This document shows positions 27,238 to 36,419 of a stretch of DNA of 64,000 nt, in pieces. Made by a program: the position numbers and the translations under genes. The stretch is from NCBI RefSeq assembly GCF_003253565.1, contig NZ_QKUF01000001.1:329867-393866 (forward strand), written 5' to 3'. Position 1 is the first letter of the stretch. Every line of letters begins with the position of its first letter. Origin of the DNA: Thermosporothrix hazakensis (GTDB lineage: Bacteria > Chloroflexota > Ktedonobacteria > Ktedonobacterales > Ktedonobacteraceae). The notes beneath the pieces were generated by a model that saw nothing but the letters and a program-made list of their open reading frames with translations, did not search any database and had not been told where the DNA came from.

Positions 27238-27711
27238 TTAAGCGGTCAGTTCACGCACGATGCGGTTCACGCGAGCGCCATCAGCTTTCCCCTTCAGTTC
27301 CTTCGCGGCAAGGGGCATCACCTTACGGAACTCTTTTCCATGCTCGGCGATCAGGCGGTTCACTACCTCACGAACCTCGTCATCACTCAACTGAGCGGCG
27401 CTGATATAGTGTTCCAGAATCTCCATCTCGCGCTGCTCCTTCTCCACCAGATCAGTGCGTCCACCTTGCTGATAGAGAGGAATTGCCTGCTTGCGTTTCT
27501 TGACTTCCTGTTCCAGCACGCGATAGCAGTCGGCCTCGGTCATCGGTTGACCATACTCGGGATTTTTGCGGTCAGTACGTGCAACTTCAAGGTTATGAAT
27601 GGCGCTGATTGCCATCCGGATCGTATCGAGCCTGACCTGATCGCGAGCCCGCTGAGCATCTTGCATGTCCTTTCGCAATTGCTGTTCTATCGGAAATTCT
27701 TGCCGAGCCAT
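27238..27711 (-). CDS. GatB/YqeY domain-containing protein
   Basis: 157-aa helical protein homologous to the tRNA-binding tail of GatB but free-standing. The family sequence pattern is visible: LRKDMQDAQRARDQVRLDTIRM near the N-terminus, EQREMEILEHYISAAQLSDDEV and the C-terminal GKADGARVNRIVRELTA. Function of stand-alone YqeY proteins is not established; a tRNA or ribosome-related role is often assumed. AGGAG is 11 nt before the ATG. Confidence 0.9.
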   Translation of the reverse strand: MARQEFPIEQQLRKDMQDAQRARDQVRLDTIRMAISAIHNLEVARTDRKNPEYGQPMTEADCYRVLEQEVKKRKQAIPLYQQGGRTDLVEKEQREMEILEHYISAAQLSDDEVREVVNRLIAEHGKEFRKVMPLAAKELKGKADGARVNRIVRELTA

Positions 27712-28118
27712 AACAAAAACATCTCCTAACCTTTAAAACTAGTGCTTTGTGCGCCTCACCAGTATACTATGTCCGTCAAAAAAAATCAGCAGGAAACAGG
27801 CGGTTTTTTCGGGAGGCAGCATACGCAAGCAGAAGCTACCGAACCGAATATAGTATCACGCGAACACGTTCGACTTTTCCAGAAAAAGACCCAACAGCGA
27901 AGCACAGCATTACTGGAATGCTTCTCATATATGTGTCACTTTTCCTATAAGAGACACGTATCTATAGTTAAGAATAGAGAAATCCAATGAAAAGCAAGCA
28001 ACAAATCAAGGAGGTGTGTCGTCGCTCAATAAAACCCGGTCCTGTCCAGGGAAGACCCTCTATTGATCCAGGTACGCACTGTATTCCACTTGTTTCACCG
28101 TAGAAAGGGAGAGCGTAT
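27712..28118. other. Intergenic region between GatB/YqeY and DUF4383 genes
   Basis: 407 nt. A strong Shine-Dalgarno-like AAGGAGGTG at 28008-28016 overlaps the start of a possible 29-codon frame (28014-28103), but the spacing is unsuitable. Otherwise nothing recognised. Confidence 0.4.
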
Positions 28119-28529
28119 ATGATCTGGACGGCAAACCGAATTCTTTCCCTGATCCTGGGCATTGTGTTCACGATCATTGGTATAGTCGGTTTCTTCTTTT
28201 CATCAACGATGCGTGTGGCAAATATGGGTGGGTTCGATGTCGATGTTGTACACAACATTGTTCACCTCGTTACAGGAATAATCGCCCTCATTGCCACATT
28301 CATGCCCTGGTCAAGACTCTTTAACCAGATCTTTGGCGTTGTTTACACGCTACTGGGCCTGGCAGGGCTTGTGTACCCGGCATTCTACTTTGACCATAGA
28401 CTGCTCGGGATCATGCATGTCAACGCTGTAGATCATGTACTCCACCTCGTTGCAGGTATCATCGCTCTGGCAGTGGGCTTCTTCGTTACCGGCACCGAGA
28501 TCAGGCGTACACCAACCCCTACATCTTAA
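28119..28529 (+). CDS. DUF4383 four-helix membrane protein
   Basis: 136 aa with four hydrophobic segments at about residues 5-28, 44-64, 66-88 and 104-126. The repeated pattern VVHNIVHLVTGIIAL and AVDHVLHLVAGIIAL, with His pairs in the second and fourth helices, is the DUF4383 hallmark. Function is unknown; the His-containing helices could hold a metal or haem, which is speculation. GGGAGAG is 5 nt before the ATG, and a terminator follows. Confidence 0.85.
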   Translation: MIWTANRILSLILGIVFTIIGIVGFFFSSTMRVANMGGFDVDVVHNIVHLVTGIIALIATFMPWSRLFNQIFGVVYTLLGLAGLVYPAFYFDHRLLGIMHVNAVDHVLHLVAGIIALAVGFFVTGTEIRRTPTPTS

Positions 28530-28567
28530 TCTGTAAAGACAACAACTCTACACTCAGAGAGCAAACA

Positions 28568-28607
28568 GGCAGGAGAGGAATCGCGCACCGCTCCTGCCTT
28601 CCTTTTT
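28568..28607 (+). terminator. Terminator after DUF4383 gene
   Basis: Perfect 8-bp stem GGCAGGAG/CTCCTGCC followed by TTCCTTTTT, lying between converging genes. Confidence 0.85.
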
Positions 28608-28610
28608 GCT

Positions 28611-29402
28611 TTAGAGTGCCTGCCCTTTGTAGGAGAGCGAGACCACATCGGTGCGGCACTGACCGAGGTACCAGCGAGCATTCTGTGACAGATCCAACGT
28701 TGCCCGAAGCGTCTCTGGCTGCTCCTTTGTTCGCGCCTCCTGAAGCACTGCCCCACTGGGAGCAACAATCATTGTCGGGCAATGCTGGTGCGGATGTGCC
28801 ACATTGGAGCTCACCACAAAACGTTGATTCTCAGCGGCCCGACTGATGAGATGCGCGCGCCAGACCCCATCAACCTCCTGCGGGTTTGCGGCATTGGTCA
28901 GATAGAGAAAAAGGTCAGCACCGCGATGCGCGAGATATTGCCACTGCTCGGGGAAACGCAGTTCGCGACAGAGCTGAAACGCCACACGGACCTCTCCCCC
29001 TGCGAAGCACATTGTGAACAGCGGGAGTTCGTCCCCTGCCTGAAAGATCGGACGCTCTGCATATGCCAGGTTGACCTTGCGATAGATAGCCCGTTCTCCC
29101 CGAGGCGAGAAATACAGTGCAGCATTGTACCAGCAGTCCCCTTCAGGCAGACAGGAACCGGCCACCAGGTGCACGCCACGCCGCTGTGCAGCCTGCGTCA
29201 GGGTCTCGAAGGCAGCAGGCAGGGCTTCCCGCTCAAGGTGCAGCATCGGCTCCAGTGCATCGATATAGCCAGAGATCGCCCCCTCATGAAAAACAAGCAG
29301 TTCATCGGGTGTAGCTTCTTCCACAACCGAAAGCATTGATTGAAGGTTCTGCGCAATAACAAAAGAATTTGGGAATTGACATAAATGAATATTTATATAC
29401 AT
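28611..29402 (-). CDS. Carbon-nitrogen hydrolase (nitrilase superfamily)
   Basis: 263-aa cytosolic amidase-type hydrolase. The catalytic triad can be placed: Glu in LLVFHEGAISGY (E40), Lys in AIYRKVNLAY, and Cys in FQLCRELRFPEQW. The usual GxxICYDxRFPE elbow is thus FQLCRELRFPE, so the residue after Cys is Arg instead of Tyr, and substrate range may differ. The C-terminal tail RTDVVSLSY resembles the dimer strand of the family. GAGGT lies 3 nt before the ATG. Monocistronic between two divergent or converging neighbours. Confidence 0.85.
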   Translation of the reverse strand: MYINIHLCQFPNSFVIAQNLQSMLSVVEEATPDELLVFHEGAISGYIDALEPMLHLEREALPAAFETLTQAAQRRGVHLVAGSCLPEGDCWYNAALYFSPRGERAIYRKVNLAYAERPIFQAGDELPLFTMCFAGGEVRVAFQLCRELRFPEQWQYLAHRGADLFLYLTNAANPQEVDGVWRAHLISRAAENQRFVVSSNVAHPHQHCPTMIVAPSGAVLQEARTKEQPETLRATLDLSQNARWYLGQCRTDVVSLSYKGQAL

Positions 29403-29496
29403 AAGACCTCATTTCTTCTTTTTTCTCTGTCGCCAATATGATACGATACCATTCCAAATCTTCTTCATCTGCTTCTATAGGGGAGTTTACACAACG

Positions 29497-30198
29497 ATGC
29501 AATCACTCTACCAGCGGCTTCTTGAGCGCCTACAGCAGGAATTTGGCGACGATCTGGAAGGTGTCCTGCTTACCGGCTCCCGGATCCATAGTACACCCGG
29601 CCCGAACAGCGATCTCGATGTGCATGTTGTCATCCGACAGCCACGCCGCAAACGCCACAACTTCTTGCTTGATGGGCACGAAATAGAGATGTTTATTAAT
29701 CCAGCGAACCAGTTGCAACGTGAGATTCATAATGGCAGTCCTGTCAATCCACATATGTTCGCATTCGGGCACATTCTCTATGATCCACAGGGTGTGCTTG
29801 CAGAACTCCAGGAGGAAGCACGGCAGGTCTGGGAAGCAGGGCCACCAGAGCTACAGCATCTCTGGTCTATTCGCTACGCAGTTGCCGATACCCTGCGTGA
29901 TATCGAGGATGTGGCGGATGATGAGGCTACCGCCACGCTTCTGATCAGTTCTCTCTGCCAGTGGCTGATACAGGTTCATTTTCAGCTCCAGCATCGCTGG
30001 TGGGATAAACCGAAGCGGCTGTTACAGGAGCTTGCCCGATGGGATGAGACCGCAGCCCGAGAGGCCAGAACCGCCCTCACAAGTGGTCCCCTCCTGGAGC
30101 GCGTAGCGGCCCTGCGCCGACTTGCAGAGTATATCCTGAAGCCGGTTGGCGGGCCTATGCCACTGGAATGGGAAATTGACTGGTCAGACGTGTCATAA
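29497..30198 (+). CDS. MNT/Pol-beta-fold nucleotidyltransferase domain protein
   Basis: 233 aa. The nucleotidyltransferase motif is LLTGSRIHSTPGPNSDLDVHV near residues 25-45, giving the GS and DxD metal ligands, with a third acidic residue likely in HEIEMFINP. The C-terminal half is an all-helical region with Trp-rich LQHLWSIRYAV and FQLQHRWWDKP. Such proteins act as NMP transferases on antibiotics, proteins or toxins; no HEPN partner gene is adjacent. GGGGAG is 11 nt before the ATG. It lies 48 nt upstream of the candidate selenoprotein gene. Confidence 0.75.
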   Translation: MQSLYQRLLERLQQEFGDDLEGVLLTGSRIHSTPGPNSDLDVHVVIRQPRRKRHNFLLDGHEIEMFINPANQLQREIHNGSPVNPHMFAFGHILYDPQGVLAELQEEARQVWEAGPPELQHLWSIRYAVADTLRDIEDVADDEATATLLISSLCQWLIQVHFQLQHRWWDKPKRLLQELARWDETAAREARTALTSGPLLERVAALRRLAEYILKPVGGPMPLEWEIDWSDVS

Positions 30199-30246
30199 TA
30201 GAAACATCCGTTGTTGTTAGCAGCCTGGATGAAAGAGAGGTGACTT

Positions 30247-31728
30247 TTGGGACGTTACCGAGGAGAAGTGAGAGCACCAGAGTTCCCTGCAGGTCTGGAT
30301 TGGATCAACAGCGACCATCCTTTGCGTTTGCAGGAACTTCGTGGACATATCGTTATTCTTCACTTCTGGACATTTTGTTGAATCAACTGTGTCCATATGC
30401 TTTCGCAGTTGCGAGAGCTCGAAACCGCCTTCCCAGATACGCTGACGGTTATCAGCATTCACTCCCCCAAATTTCCACGGGAGCAATTCACTGAAAGCGT
30501 ACGCGAAGCCGTGCTACGCTATGGGATCACCCATCCCGTTGTCAACGACCGCCAGATGAACCTCTGGCAACAGTACGCAGTGCGGGCATGGCCCACGCTG
30601 ATGTTTCTGGACCCTGAGAACCGGGTTATCGGCAAGCACGAGGGCGAGATTGCGCCAGAACAGGGCAAACAACTGATACAGCGCATGATCGACGATTTCG
30701 ATGCCGAAGGCTTACTGACCCATCAGCCGTTGCGTTTTGCCCGCGAAACAGCACCGGAATCGTTTCTTGCCTTCCCGGGCAAAGTGGCCGTTGATGGACA
30801 ACGCATCGTTATCAGTGATACCGCACATCACCGGCTGATCGAGGCTGATCTAAAAGGTACTGTTCGCCAGATTATCGGGACAGGCAAAGAGGGCAGAGCC
30901 GACGGGCCGGCAGAGCAGGCAGAATTCAACCGTCCACAAGGGATGACCCTCACAGGCCACACACTCTACGTCGCCGATACCGAGAACCACCTGATTCGGC
31001 GGGTAAACCTGGAAACACAACGGGTTGAAACCATTGCCGGAACAGGACAGCAATACGGCATCGCCAGAACGGCAACCTCGGGAGAGCCGCTACAGGTCGC
31101 GCTCAGCTCGCCCTGGGATCTTGCCTACCAGAATGAGCGGCTCTATATCGCTATGGCCGGCGTCCATGCGCTTTACATGGTGCATCTACAATACAACGAG
31201 ATTCGCATTTTCGCCGGAGCTGGACCGGAAGGCCTGCGCGATGGCAGTTATGACGAGGCCTGGTTCGCGCAACCCTACGGGCTCTCGATCGAGAACAACA
31301 TCCTCTATGTCGCGGATAGCGAAACCAGCGCCGTGCGTGCAGTCGAGCTCGATGGCAAGCGCCGCGTCACCACGCTGGTCGGGACGGGGCTGTTTGATTT
31401 CGGCGACGTCGATGGTACAGGTGATAATGCACAATTACAGCATGTGCAGGCTGTCTGTGCCTCTCAAGGCCGCGTCTATCTGGCCGATACCTATAATAAT
31501 AAGATAAAAGTGCTTGATCCGCTCACCCGTGAGGTCAAAACGCTGGCCGGAGATGGTCAGGCCGGGTACCGCGATGGCAGCTTTGATGAGGCCCAGTTCA
31601 ACGAGCCCGCAGGACTGGCCGCATATGGGCAAAAGCTCTATGTCGCTGATACCAACAACCATGCTATTCGGGTACTCGATCTGGAAGCTCGAACCGTCGA
31701 GACCCTGAAGCTTCTCCGACCGGCATAA
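30247..31728 (+). CDS. Thioredoxin-like/NHL-repeat protein (NHLRC2-like), candidate selenoprotein with in-frame TGA at 30379
   Basis: 493 codons with one internal TGA read here as selenocysteine (residue 45). Residues 1-140 form a thioredoxin/TlpA-like domain: [11 protein letters not shown]44-U45-INC48-VHMLSQL. In relatives this motif is C-C-I-N-C, so TGA replaces the first Cys of the CxxC pair. Residues about 165-490 hold six NHL-type beta-propeller repeats ([56 protein letters not shown]). Start TTG at 30247 has GAGAGG 6 nt upstream; a TGA at 30241 closes the frame before it. An ordinary annotation would begin at ATG 30397 and lose the redox site. A hairpin at 30399-30418 fits a bacterial SECIS. 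The alternative is a nonsense mutation or a base error at this single codon. Confidence 0.75.
30379..30381 (+). other. In-frame UGA codon, candidate selenocysteine
   Basis: TGT-TGA-ATC-AAC-TGT encodes C-U-I-N-C. The frame is conserved and family-like for 44 codons before and 448 codons after, with no shift, so only this codon interrupts it. Confidence 0.72.
30399..30418 (+). promoter_or_regulatory. Candidate bacterial SECIS element
   Basis: GCUUUCGC-AGUU-GCGAGAGC: 8-bp stem (one G-U), four-nt apical loop with G at the second position. The loop begins 26 nt after the UGA, inside the 16-37 nt window of the published bacterial SECIS model. Lies within the coding region, as expected in bacteria. 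Confidence 0.6.
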
Positions 31729-31789
31729 ACAGGCAGGGATGGGCAGCGCCCCATCTCTGCAACCCCATCAACAAAAGGATCGTGTATCT

Positions 31790-32254
31790 ATGAAAGTGGT
31801 CTATGGAGAACGCATCGGCCAAACGGCCCGACTCTCCGTCAGTTGCTCGGCTGTAATCTTCGATGAGGACCGACAAAAGCTTCTCCTGATGCGTCGGGAT
31901 GACAACGGGCGCTGGAGCCTACCCGGTGGACACATGGATGCCGGAGAAAGCGTGACAGAGGCATGTGCCCGTGAGGTGCTGGAAGAAACCGGGCTGCATG
32001 TTCAGGTCGGTAAGCTCATAGGCGTCTATTCCAGCCCGGACATGATTTTGCAGTATGCCGACGGGAATCGCTATCAGACAGTGCACTTCTGCTTTGAGGC
32101 CCGCCCTCTTGCAGGCACACTGACAAGCGGCACTGAAACACTCGAACTGGCCTATTTCAGCCGAGAAGAGCTTGCTCACCTCGATATTATGGAACACCAC
32201 CTACAGCGGATCGAGGACGCCTGGGCAGGAAATCTGCTACCGTTCATGCGTTAA
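31790..32254 (+). CDS. Nudix hydrolase
   Basis: 154 aa. The Nudix box GGHMDAGESVTEACAREVLEETGL matches Gx5Ex7REUxEExGU. N-terminal strand RLSVSCSAVIFDEDRQKLLLMRRDDNGRWSLPGG is typical for NTP/ADP-sugar pyrophosphohydrolases; substrate unknown. The frame is open from 31739, but AAGGAT at 11 nt supports the ATG at 31790. It is 61 nt behind the thioredoxin/NHL gene and could be cotranscribed. Confidence 0.88.
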   Translation: MKVVYGERIGQTARLSVSCSAVIFDEDRQKLLLMRRDDNGRWSLPGGHMDAGESVTEACAREVLEETGLHVQVGKLIGVYSSPDMILQYADGNRYQTVHFCFEARPLAGTLTSGTETLELAYFSREELAHLDIMEHHLQRIEDAWAGNLLPFMR

Positions 32255-32385
32255 ACAGGGTTCTTTTCTCTTGTACTTCAACATCTCAAGGACAAGCAGT
32301 CCTACCAATTGCCCACCATTTTGAGATACAATAAAGCTGTCCAATCATTCAAACACGATGAAGTGTTTCATAAGGAGATATCTAC

Positions 32386-33966
32386 ATGTCACAGGTAATG
32401 GAAGACGTACAGACTCGTGCTCAAACCCCTTTTAAGAATGAGCCACTTACCGATTTCAGTAAAGAAGAGAATCGCCGCGCCCAGGAAGCCGCTCTCGCGC
32501 AGGTGAAGAGCGAACTGGGGCAGAAATATCCGCTTATCATTGGCAACAAAAAAATCACCGAAGGCGAAACCTTCGCTTCAATTAACCCTGCAAACCCGGA
32601 TCAGGTCCTCGGCTATTTTATCAAGGGTACCGCTGAACAGGCAAAGGAAGCCGTAGGAGTCGCAGCCGAAGCCTTCAAAACGTGGAAGAAAGTGCCTGCC
32701 ACGGAACGCGCAGCCTATCTCTTCAAAGCAGCCGACATCATCCGCGAGCGCAAGTTCTACTTTAACGCCTGGATGATCTACGAGGTCAGCAAGACCTGGG
32801 TTGAGGCCGATGCCGACACCGCCGAGGCGATCGACTTCCTCGAATACTATGCCCGCCAGATGCTCAAACTGGCCGCCCCCCAGGATCTTCCAACCACACC
32901 CGGAGAGGACAACGAGCTTGTCTATATTCCGCTCGGCGTTGGCGCAGTGATTCCACCCTGGAACTTCCCGTGTGCAATCGCTCTCGGTATGACCTCCGCC
33001 GCGATCGTTGCAGGCAACACGGTTGTACTGAAGCCAGCCAGCACCGCCCCGGCGATCGCCTACCAGTTCGTCCGTGTGTTTGAAGAAATCGGCCTACCAG
33101 CAGGCGTGATCAACTACCTGACCGGCTCGGGTGCAGCCATTGGCGACACGCTGGTTGATGATCCACGCACCCGTTTCGTGTCCTTCACTGGCTCCCGCGA
33201 GGTTGGCGAGCGCATCTATGAGCGCGCCGCAAAAGTGGCACAGGGCCAGATCTGGCTTAAGCGCAGTGTGCTGGAAATGGGCGGTAAAGATGCGGTTGTC
33301 GTCGATGAGACCGCCGATCTTGATGCCGCCGCGGATGGCATTGTCTCTTCCGCGTTTGGCTTCCAGGGGCAGAAGTGCTCCGCCGGTTCCCGCGCCATCG
33401 TCGTCGAGCAGGTCTACGATCAGGTACTTGAGAAAGTGCTTGAGCGCGCCAAAAAGCTCACCGTGGGCGATGTCACGCAGGATCCGACCGTCAATCTGGG
33501 TGCCGTCATCGACGAGAAAGCCAAGAAGAAGATTCTCGAATACATCGAGATTGGCAAGAAAGAAGGGCGCCTTGTTCTCGGTGGCGGAGAGAAGGGCCCT
33601 GGCTACTTCATCGAGCCAACCATCATCGCCGATGTTGACCGCAACGCACGCATCGCACAGGAAGAGATCTTCGGCCCCGTCCTTGCCTTCATTAAAGCGA
33701 AAGATTTCGCTGATGCGATCGATATCGCCAACAGCACCGAGTATGGCCTGACCGGCTCGCTCTACACTCAGGATCAAGAGCGCATTGAGCAGGCGAAGGA
33801 AGAGTTCCACGTTGGGAACCTCTACTTCAACCGCAAGTGTACCGGAGCACTGGTCGGCGTCCATCCGTTCGGCGGCTTCAATATGTCCGGTACCGACTCC
33901 AAAGCGGGCGGCCCGGATTACCTGTTACTCTTCACACAAGCGAAGGCCATTTCAACCAAAAAGTAA
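32386..33966 (+). CDS. pruA: L-glutamate gamma-semialdehyde (1-pyrroline-5-carboxylate) dehydrogenase
   Basis: 526-aa NAD-dependent aldehyde dehydrogenase of the RocA/PruA class, oxidising P5C/glutamate semialdehyde to glutamate. The catalytic Cys lies in FGFQGQKCSAGSR, the general-base Glu in LEMGGKDAVVV, and the cofactor motif in FTGSREVGE. The N-terminal ~45 residues and IPPWNFPCAIALGMTSAAIVAGN also fit the PruA subfamily. No proline dehydrogenase (putA) is next to it; the FAD oxidase downstream is a possible upstream-step partner. AAGGAGA is 9 nt before the ATG. Confidence 0.92.
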   Translation: MSQVMEDVQTRAQTPFKNEPLTDFSKEENRRAQEAALAQVKSELGQKYPLIIGNKKITEGETFASINPANPDQVLGYFIKGTAEQAKEAVGVAAEAFKTWKKVPATERAAYLFKAADIIRERKFYFNAWMIYEVSKTWVEADADTAEAIDFLEYYARQMLKLAAPQDLPTTPGEDNELVYIPLGVGAVIPPWNFPCAIALGMTSAAIVAGNTVVLKPASTAPAIAYQFVRVFEEIGLPAGVINYLTGSGAAIGDTLVDDPRTRFVSFTGSREVGERIYERAAKVAQGQIWLKRSVLEMGGKDAVVVDETADLDAAADGIVSSAFGFQGQKCSAGSRAIVVEQVYDQVLEKVLERAKKLTVGDVTQDPTVNLGAVIDEKAKKKILEYIEIGKKEGRLVLGGGEKGPGYFIEPTIIADVDRNARIAQEEIFGPVLAFIKAKDFADAIDIANSTEYGLTGSLYTQDQERIEQAKEEFHVGNLYFNRKCTGALVGVHPFGGFNMSGTDSKAGGPDYLLLFTQAKAISTKK

Positions 33967-33979
33967 GAAAGAGGAGTCC

Positions 33980-34912
33980 GTGACGACGGTTACCCAACTC
34001 AGCCATAAGCTCTGGCACATCTCTCTTCCGTTCCAGGGTGAACATGGCGTGCTGGGTTGTTATGTGTTTGCCGGGTCAGATCAGCTCGTCCTGATCGACC
34101 CCGGCCCACAAACAACCGCGGCAGCCCTGATAGAGGGACTCGAAGAGCTTGGCTTCCAGGCAAAGGATGTCACCCACATCCTTGCAACACATATCCATCT
34201 GGATCATGCGGGCGGAGCAGGAACGCTGCTTCAGCAAATGCCTCATGCGACGGTCCTGACCCACAGCAAAGGAGCGCCCCATCTGGTTGATCCCGCTAAA
34301 CTGCTTACCAGCGCGACTCGCATCTATGGCGACCGAATGAACGAGCTCTGGGGCACGGTTGAACCGGTGCCAGAGGATCAGGTTCAGGCAATTGACCACG
34401 GCGATGTGCTGACGCTTGCTGATCGCAGGCTTGAAGTCCATTATGCACCAGGGCATGCCTCACACCATGTCATCTTTTTCGATGTGCATTCAGGCGAGAT
34501 GTTTACTGGTGACGCCGCTGGCGTGCGTTTGCCGGGCATCAATTATAATCGGCCACCGACGCCCCCACCGGACCTTGACCTCGAAATCTGGACTCACACC
34601 ATTACCATGATGAAACAGCTCCACCCCGATGTGCTCTATCTTGCTCACTTCGGACCAAGCAAGGAGCCAGTCGCCCATCTCGATCAACTACGCGAGAGGC
34701 TATATAGCTGGGGCGAGCTCGTTCTACAGGCAATGCGCGAGGGGAAGGATGAGGCCCAGATCACCGAGTACCTGATTGCCAGTACACAACCAGAACTGGA
34801 GCGGCTGACCGATGATCCCACAATGGTACGACGCTATGATCTGGCAATCAACTATCCAATGACAGTTCAGGGATATATGCGCTACTGGCGAAAGCAGGGA
34901 AAAGCGTCATAG
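33980..34912 (+). CDS. MBL-fold metallo-hydrolase
   Basis: 310-aa metallo-beta-lactamase-fold hydrolase. The metal motif ILATHIHLDHAGGAGTLL (HxHxDH) is near residues 66-83, with HYAPGHASHH and FTGDAAGVRL as later ligands, and a final LAHFGPS His. GTG at 33980, 13 nt after the pruA stop, has GAGGAG 3 nt upstream. The longer frame back to 33785 lies wholly inside pruA. Substrate not deducible; glyoxalase II-like or beta-lactamase-unrelated. Confidence 0.85.
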   Translation: MTTVTQLSHKLWHISLPFQGEHGVLGCYVFAGSDQLVLIDPGPQTTAAALIEGLEELGFQAKDVTHILATHIHLDHAGGAGTLLQQMPHATVLTHSKGAPHLVDPAKLLTSATRIYGDRMNELWGTVEPVPEDQVQAIDHGDVLTLADRRLEVHYAPGHASHHVIFFDVHSGEMFTGDAAGVRLPGINYNRPPTPPPDLDLEIWTHTITMMKQLHPDVLYLAHFGPSKEPVAHLDQLRERLYSWGELVLQAMREGKDEAQITEYLIASTQPELERLTDDPTMVRRYDLAINYPMTVQGYMRYWRKQGKAS

Positions 34913-34933
34913 AATGCAAGGAGACGGGAAAGA

Positions 34934-36175
34934 GTGCAAAAGGAACCTGAAAGGAGCTCTGTTTCCTACTGGCAAAGCACACTTGCCGCCTATCCATTAG
35001 AGACGACACCGCCCACAATCGCAGATGTCGTCGTTGTCGGCGGGGGAGTCCTGGGATGCTCCGCCGCCTACTGGCTTGCAAGAGCAGGCTTACATCCAGT
35101 CCTCCTTGAACAAAGCGCCGTCGCCTATGGAGCCACTGGACGCAACGGCGGCTTTATTTCATATCACTCAGCCCTCGGTTTCCTGGCAGAAAACGAACTA
35201 CTCGGGCACCAGACTGCGCTTGCTATCCTCCACCTGACGCGGGAGAATCAGCGCTTGCTGCGTCAAATCCTTGAAGAGGAGCAATTGGACTGCCAGTATC
35301 GCGAGCCCGGAATCATCTCACTGGCGCTGAACGAGAGTCAGAGAGAGCATATGGCCCGCAACGTTGCCGCACTTCAGGCCGAGGGCATGAGGATTCACCT
35401 GCTGGACCGCCAGGGCTTGCAGGAATATATCGCGACGGAACTTGGCCCGGAGATCGTCGGCGGCGAGCTCTATGCTGAGGCCGGGCTGATCCACTCGGGA
35501 CGACTGGTCCAGGGGCTCGCTCAGGCAGCACAACGCCACGGCGCTCGGCTCTATCAGGCCACAGTCAGGCAGGTGCAAACAAGCGGGAATACCGTTCGTC
35601 TCGATACTGAGCATGGCACTCTTGAGGCCAGAGCTGCCATTATCGCCACCAATGCATGGACAGCGAATTTGCTGCCCGCCTTGCGTGGGCTGGTCGTGCC
35701 AGTACGGGGCCAGGCACTTTCTTACGCACCGAGAGAGCCTGTCTTCCATACCGGTCTGGGAGCAGGGGTCACCGCAACCGGCGAGTACTGGCAACAGACA
35801 ATCGATGGTTCTCTTCTGCTTGGCGGATGCCGCGAGGTCGCACCAGAGCAGGATAAAGGTGTCACCATTCAACAGCCAACAGCGGAAGTACAACAGGCGC
35901 TTGAGCAGGTCTTCCCGCGTCTCTTCCCGCGGCTACAAGGGCTTCAGGTACAGCGTCGTTGGGCCGGACTGATGGCGTTCACACCAGATTACCTGCCGAT
36001 TATCGATCAGGCTCCCGAGATGTCCACTGTCTGGGCAGGCTGTGGTTTTTGCGGGCATGGCATGCCTTTCGGGATTCGCGTCGGGCAGTTACTGGCACAA
36101 GCAGTACAGCATGGAAGCACTCTGGAAGAGCTTGCACCCTTCTCGCTTCGGCGCCCCTCATTGAAGCGATCATAA
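34934..36175 (+). CDS. FAD-dependent amine/amino-acid oxidase (DAO family)
   Basis: 413-aa flavoprotein of the D-amino-acid oxidase/glycine oxidase fold. Rossmann motif VVVVGGGVLGCSAAYWLARAG is near residues 32-52, ATGRNGGFIS follows as the second FAD contact, and VWAGCGFCGHGMPFG is the C-terminal FAD motif. Candidate substrates are glycine, sarcosine, proline or D-amino acids. It is the last gene of the pruA-MBL-DAO unit, ended by a strong terminator. GTG start with AAGGAG about 12 nt upstream. Confidence 0.87.
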   Translation: MQKEPERSSVSYWQSTLAAYPLETTPPTIADVVVVGGGVLGCSAAYWLARAGLHPVLLEQSAVAYGATGRNGGFISYHSALGFLAENELLGHQTALAILHLTRENQRLLRQILEEEQLDCQYREPGIISLALNESQREHMARNVAALQAEGMRIHLLDRQGLQEYIATELGPEIVGGELYAEAGLIHSGRLVQGLAQAAQRHGARLYQATVRQVQTSGNTVRLDTEHGTLEARAAIIATNAWTANLLPALRGLVVPVRGQALSYAPREPVFHTGLGAGVTATGEYWQQTIDGSLLLGGCREVAPEQDKGVTIQQPTAEVQQALEQVFPRLFPRLQGLQVQRRWAGLMAFTPDYLPIIDQAPEMSTVWAGCGFCGHGMPFGIRVGQLLAQAVQHGSTLEELAPFSLRRPSLKRS

Positions 36176-36192
36176 CACTATTTCCTACAAAC

Positions 36193-36237
36193 TCCCTGTA
36201 TTGATCGATAGCTATTCGACAATACAGGGAATTTTTG
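36193..36237 (+). terminator. Terminator after FAD oxidase
   Basis: Perfect 11-bp stem TCCCTGTATTG/CAATACAGGGA with a 16-nt loop, then TTTTT. Confidence 0.9.
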
Positions 36238-36419
36238 AGCTCTTTTGATTCCCTCTCATTCCTCTTCTAAAGCTGTATCAACCCTATTTCCTGTTTCATA
36301 AGAGCAACTTTTCTTTTTCAATTTCTCTTTTGAATCACGTCTTTACTTGTATGAATAACAGTAAAACAAGATACATTATCCGGAAAACATTTGAACAGGC
36401 AGAGAGGAGCAAGAACGGT

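Noticed and set aside
28014..28103. Possible 29-codon peptide beginning inside AAGGAGGTG
   Set aside because: The ribosome-binding sequence overlaps the start codon, and the peptide shows no recognisable pattern.
30240..30494. 84-aa plus-strand frame overlapping the thioredoxin domain
   Set aside because: Shadow frame; the real thioredoxin frame is the one with the in-frame TGA. A frameshift explanation was also considered and rejected, since the same frame is family-like on both sides of the TGA.
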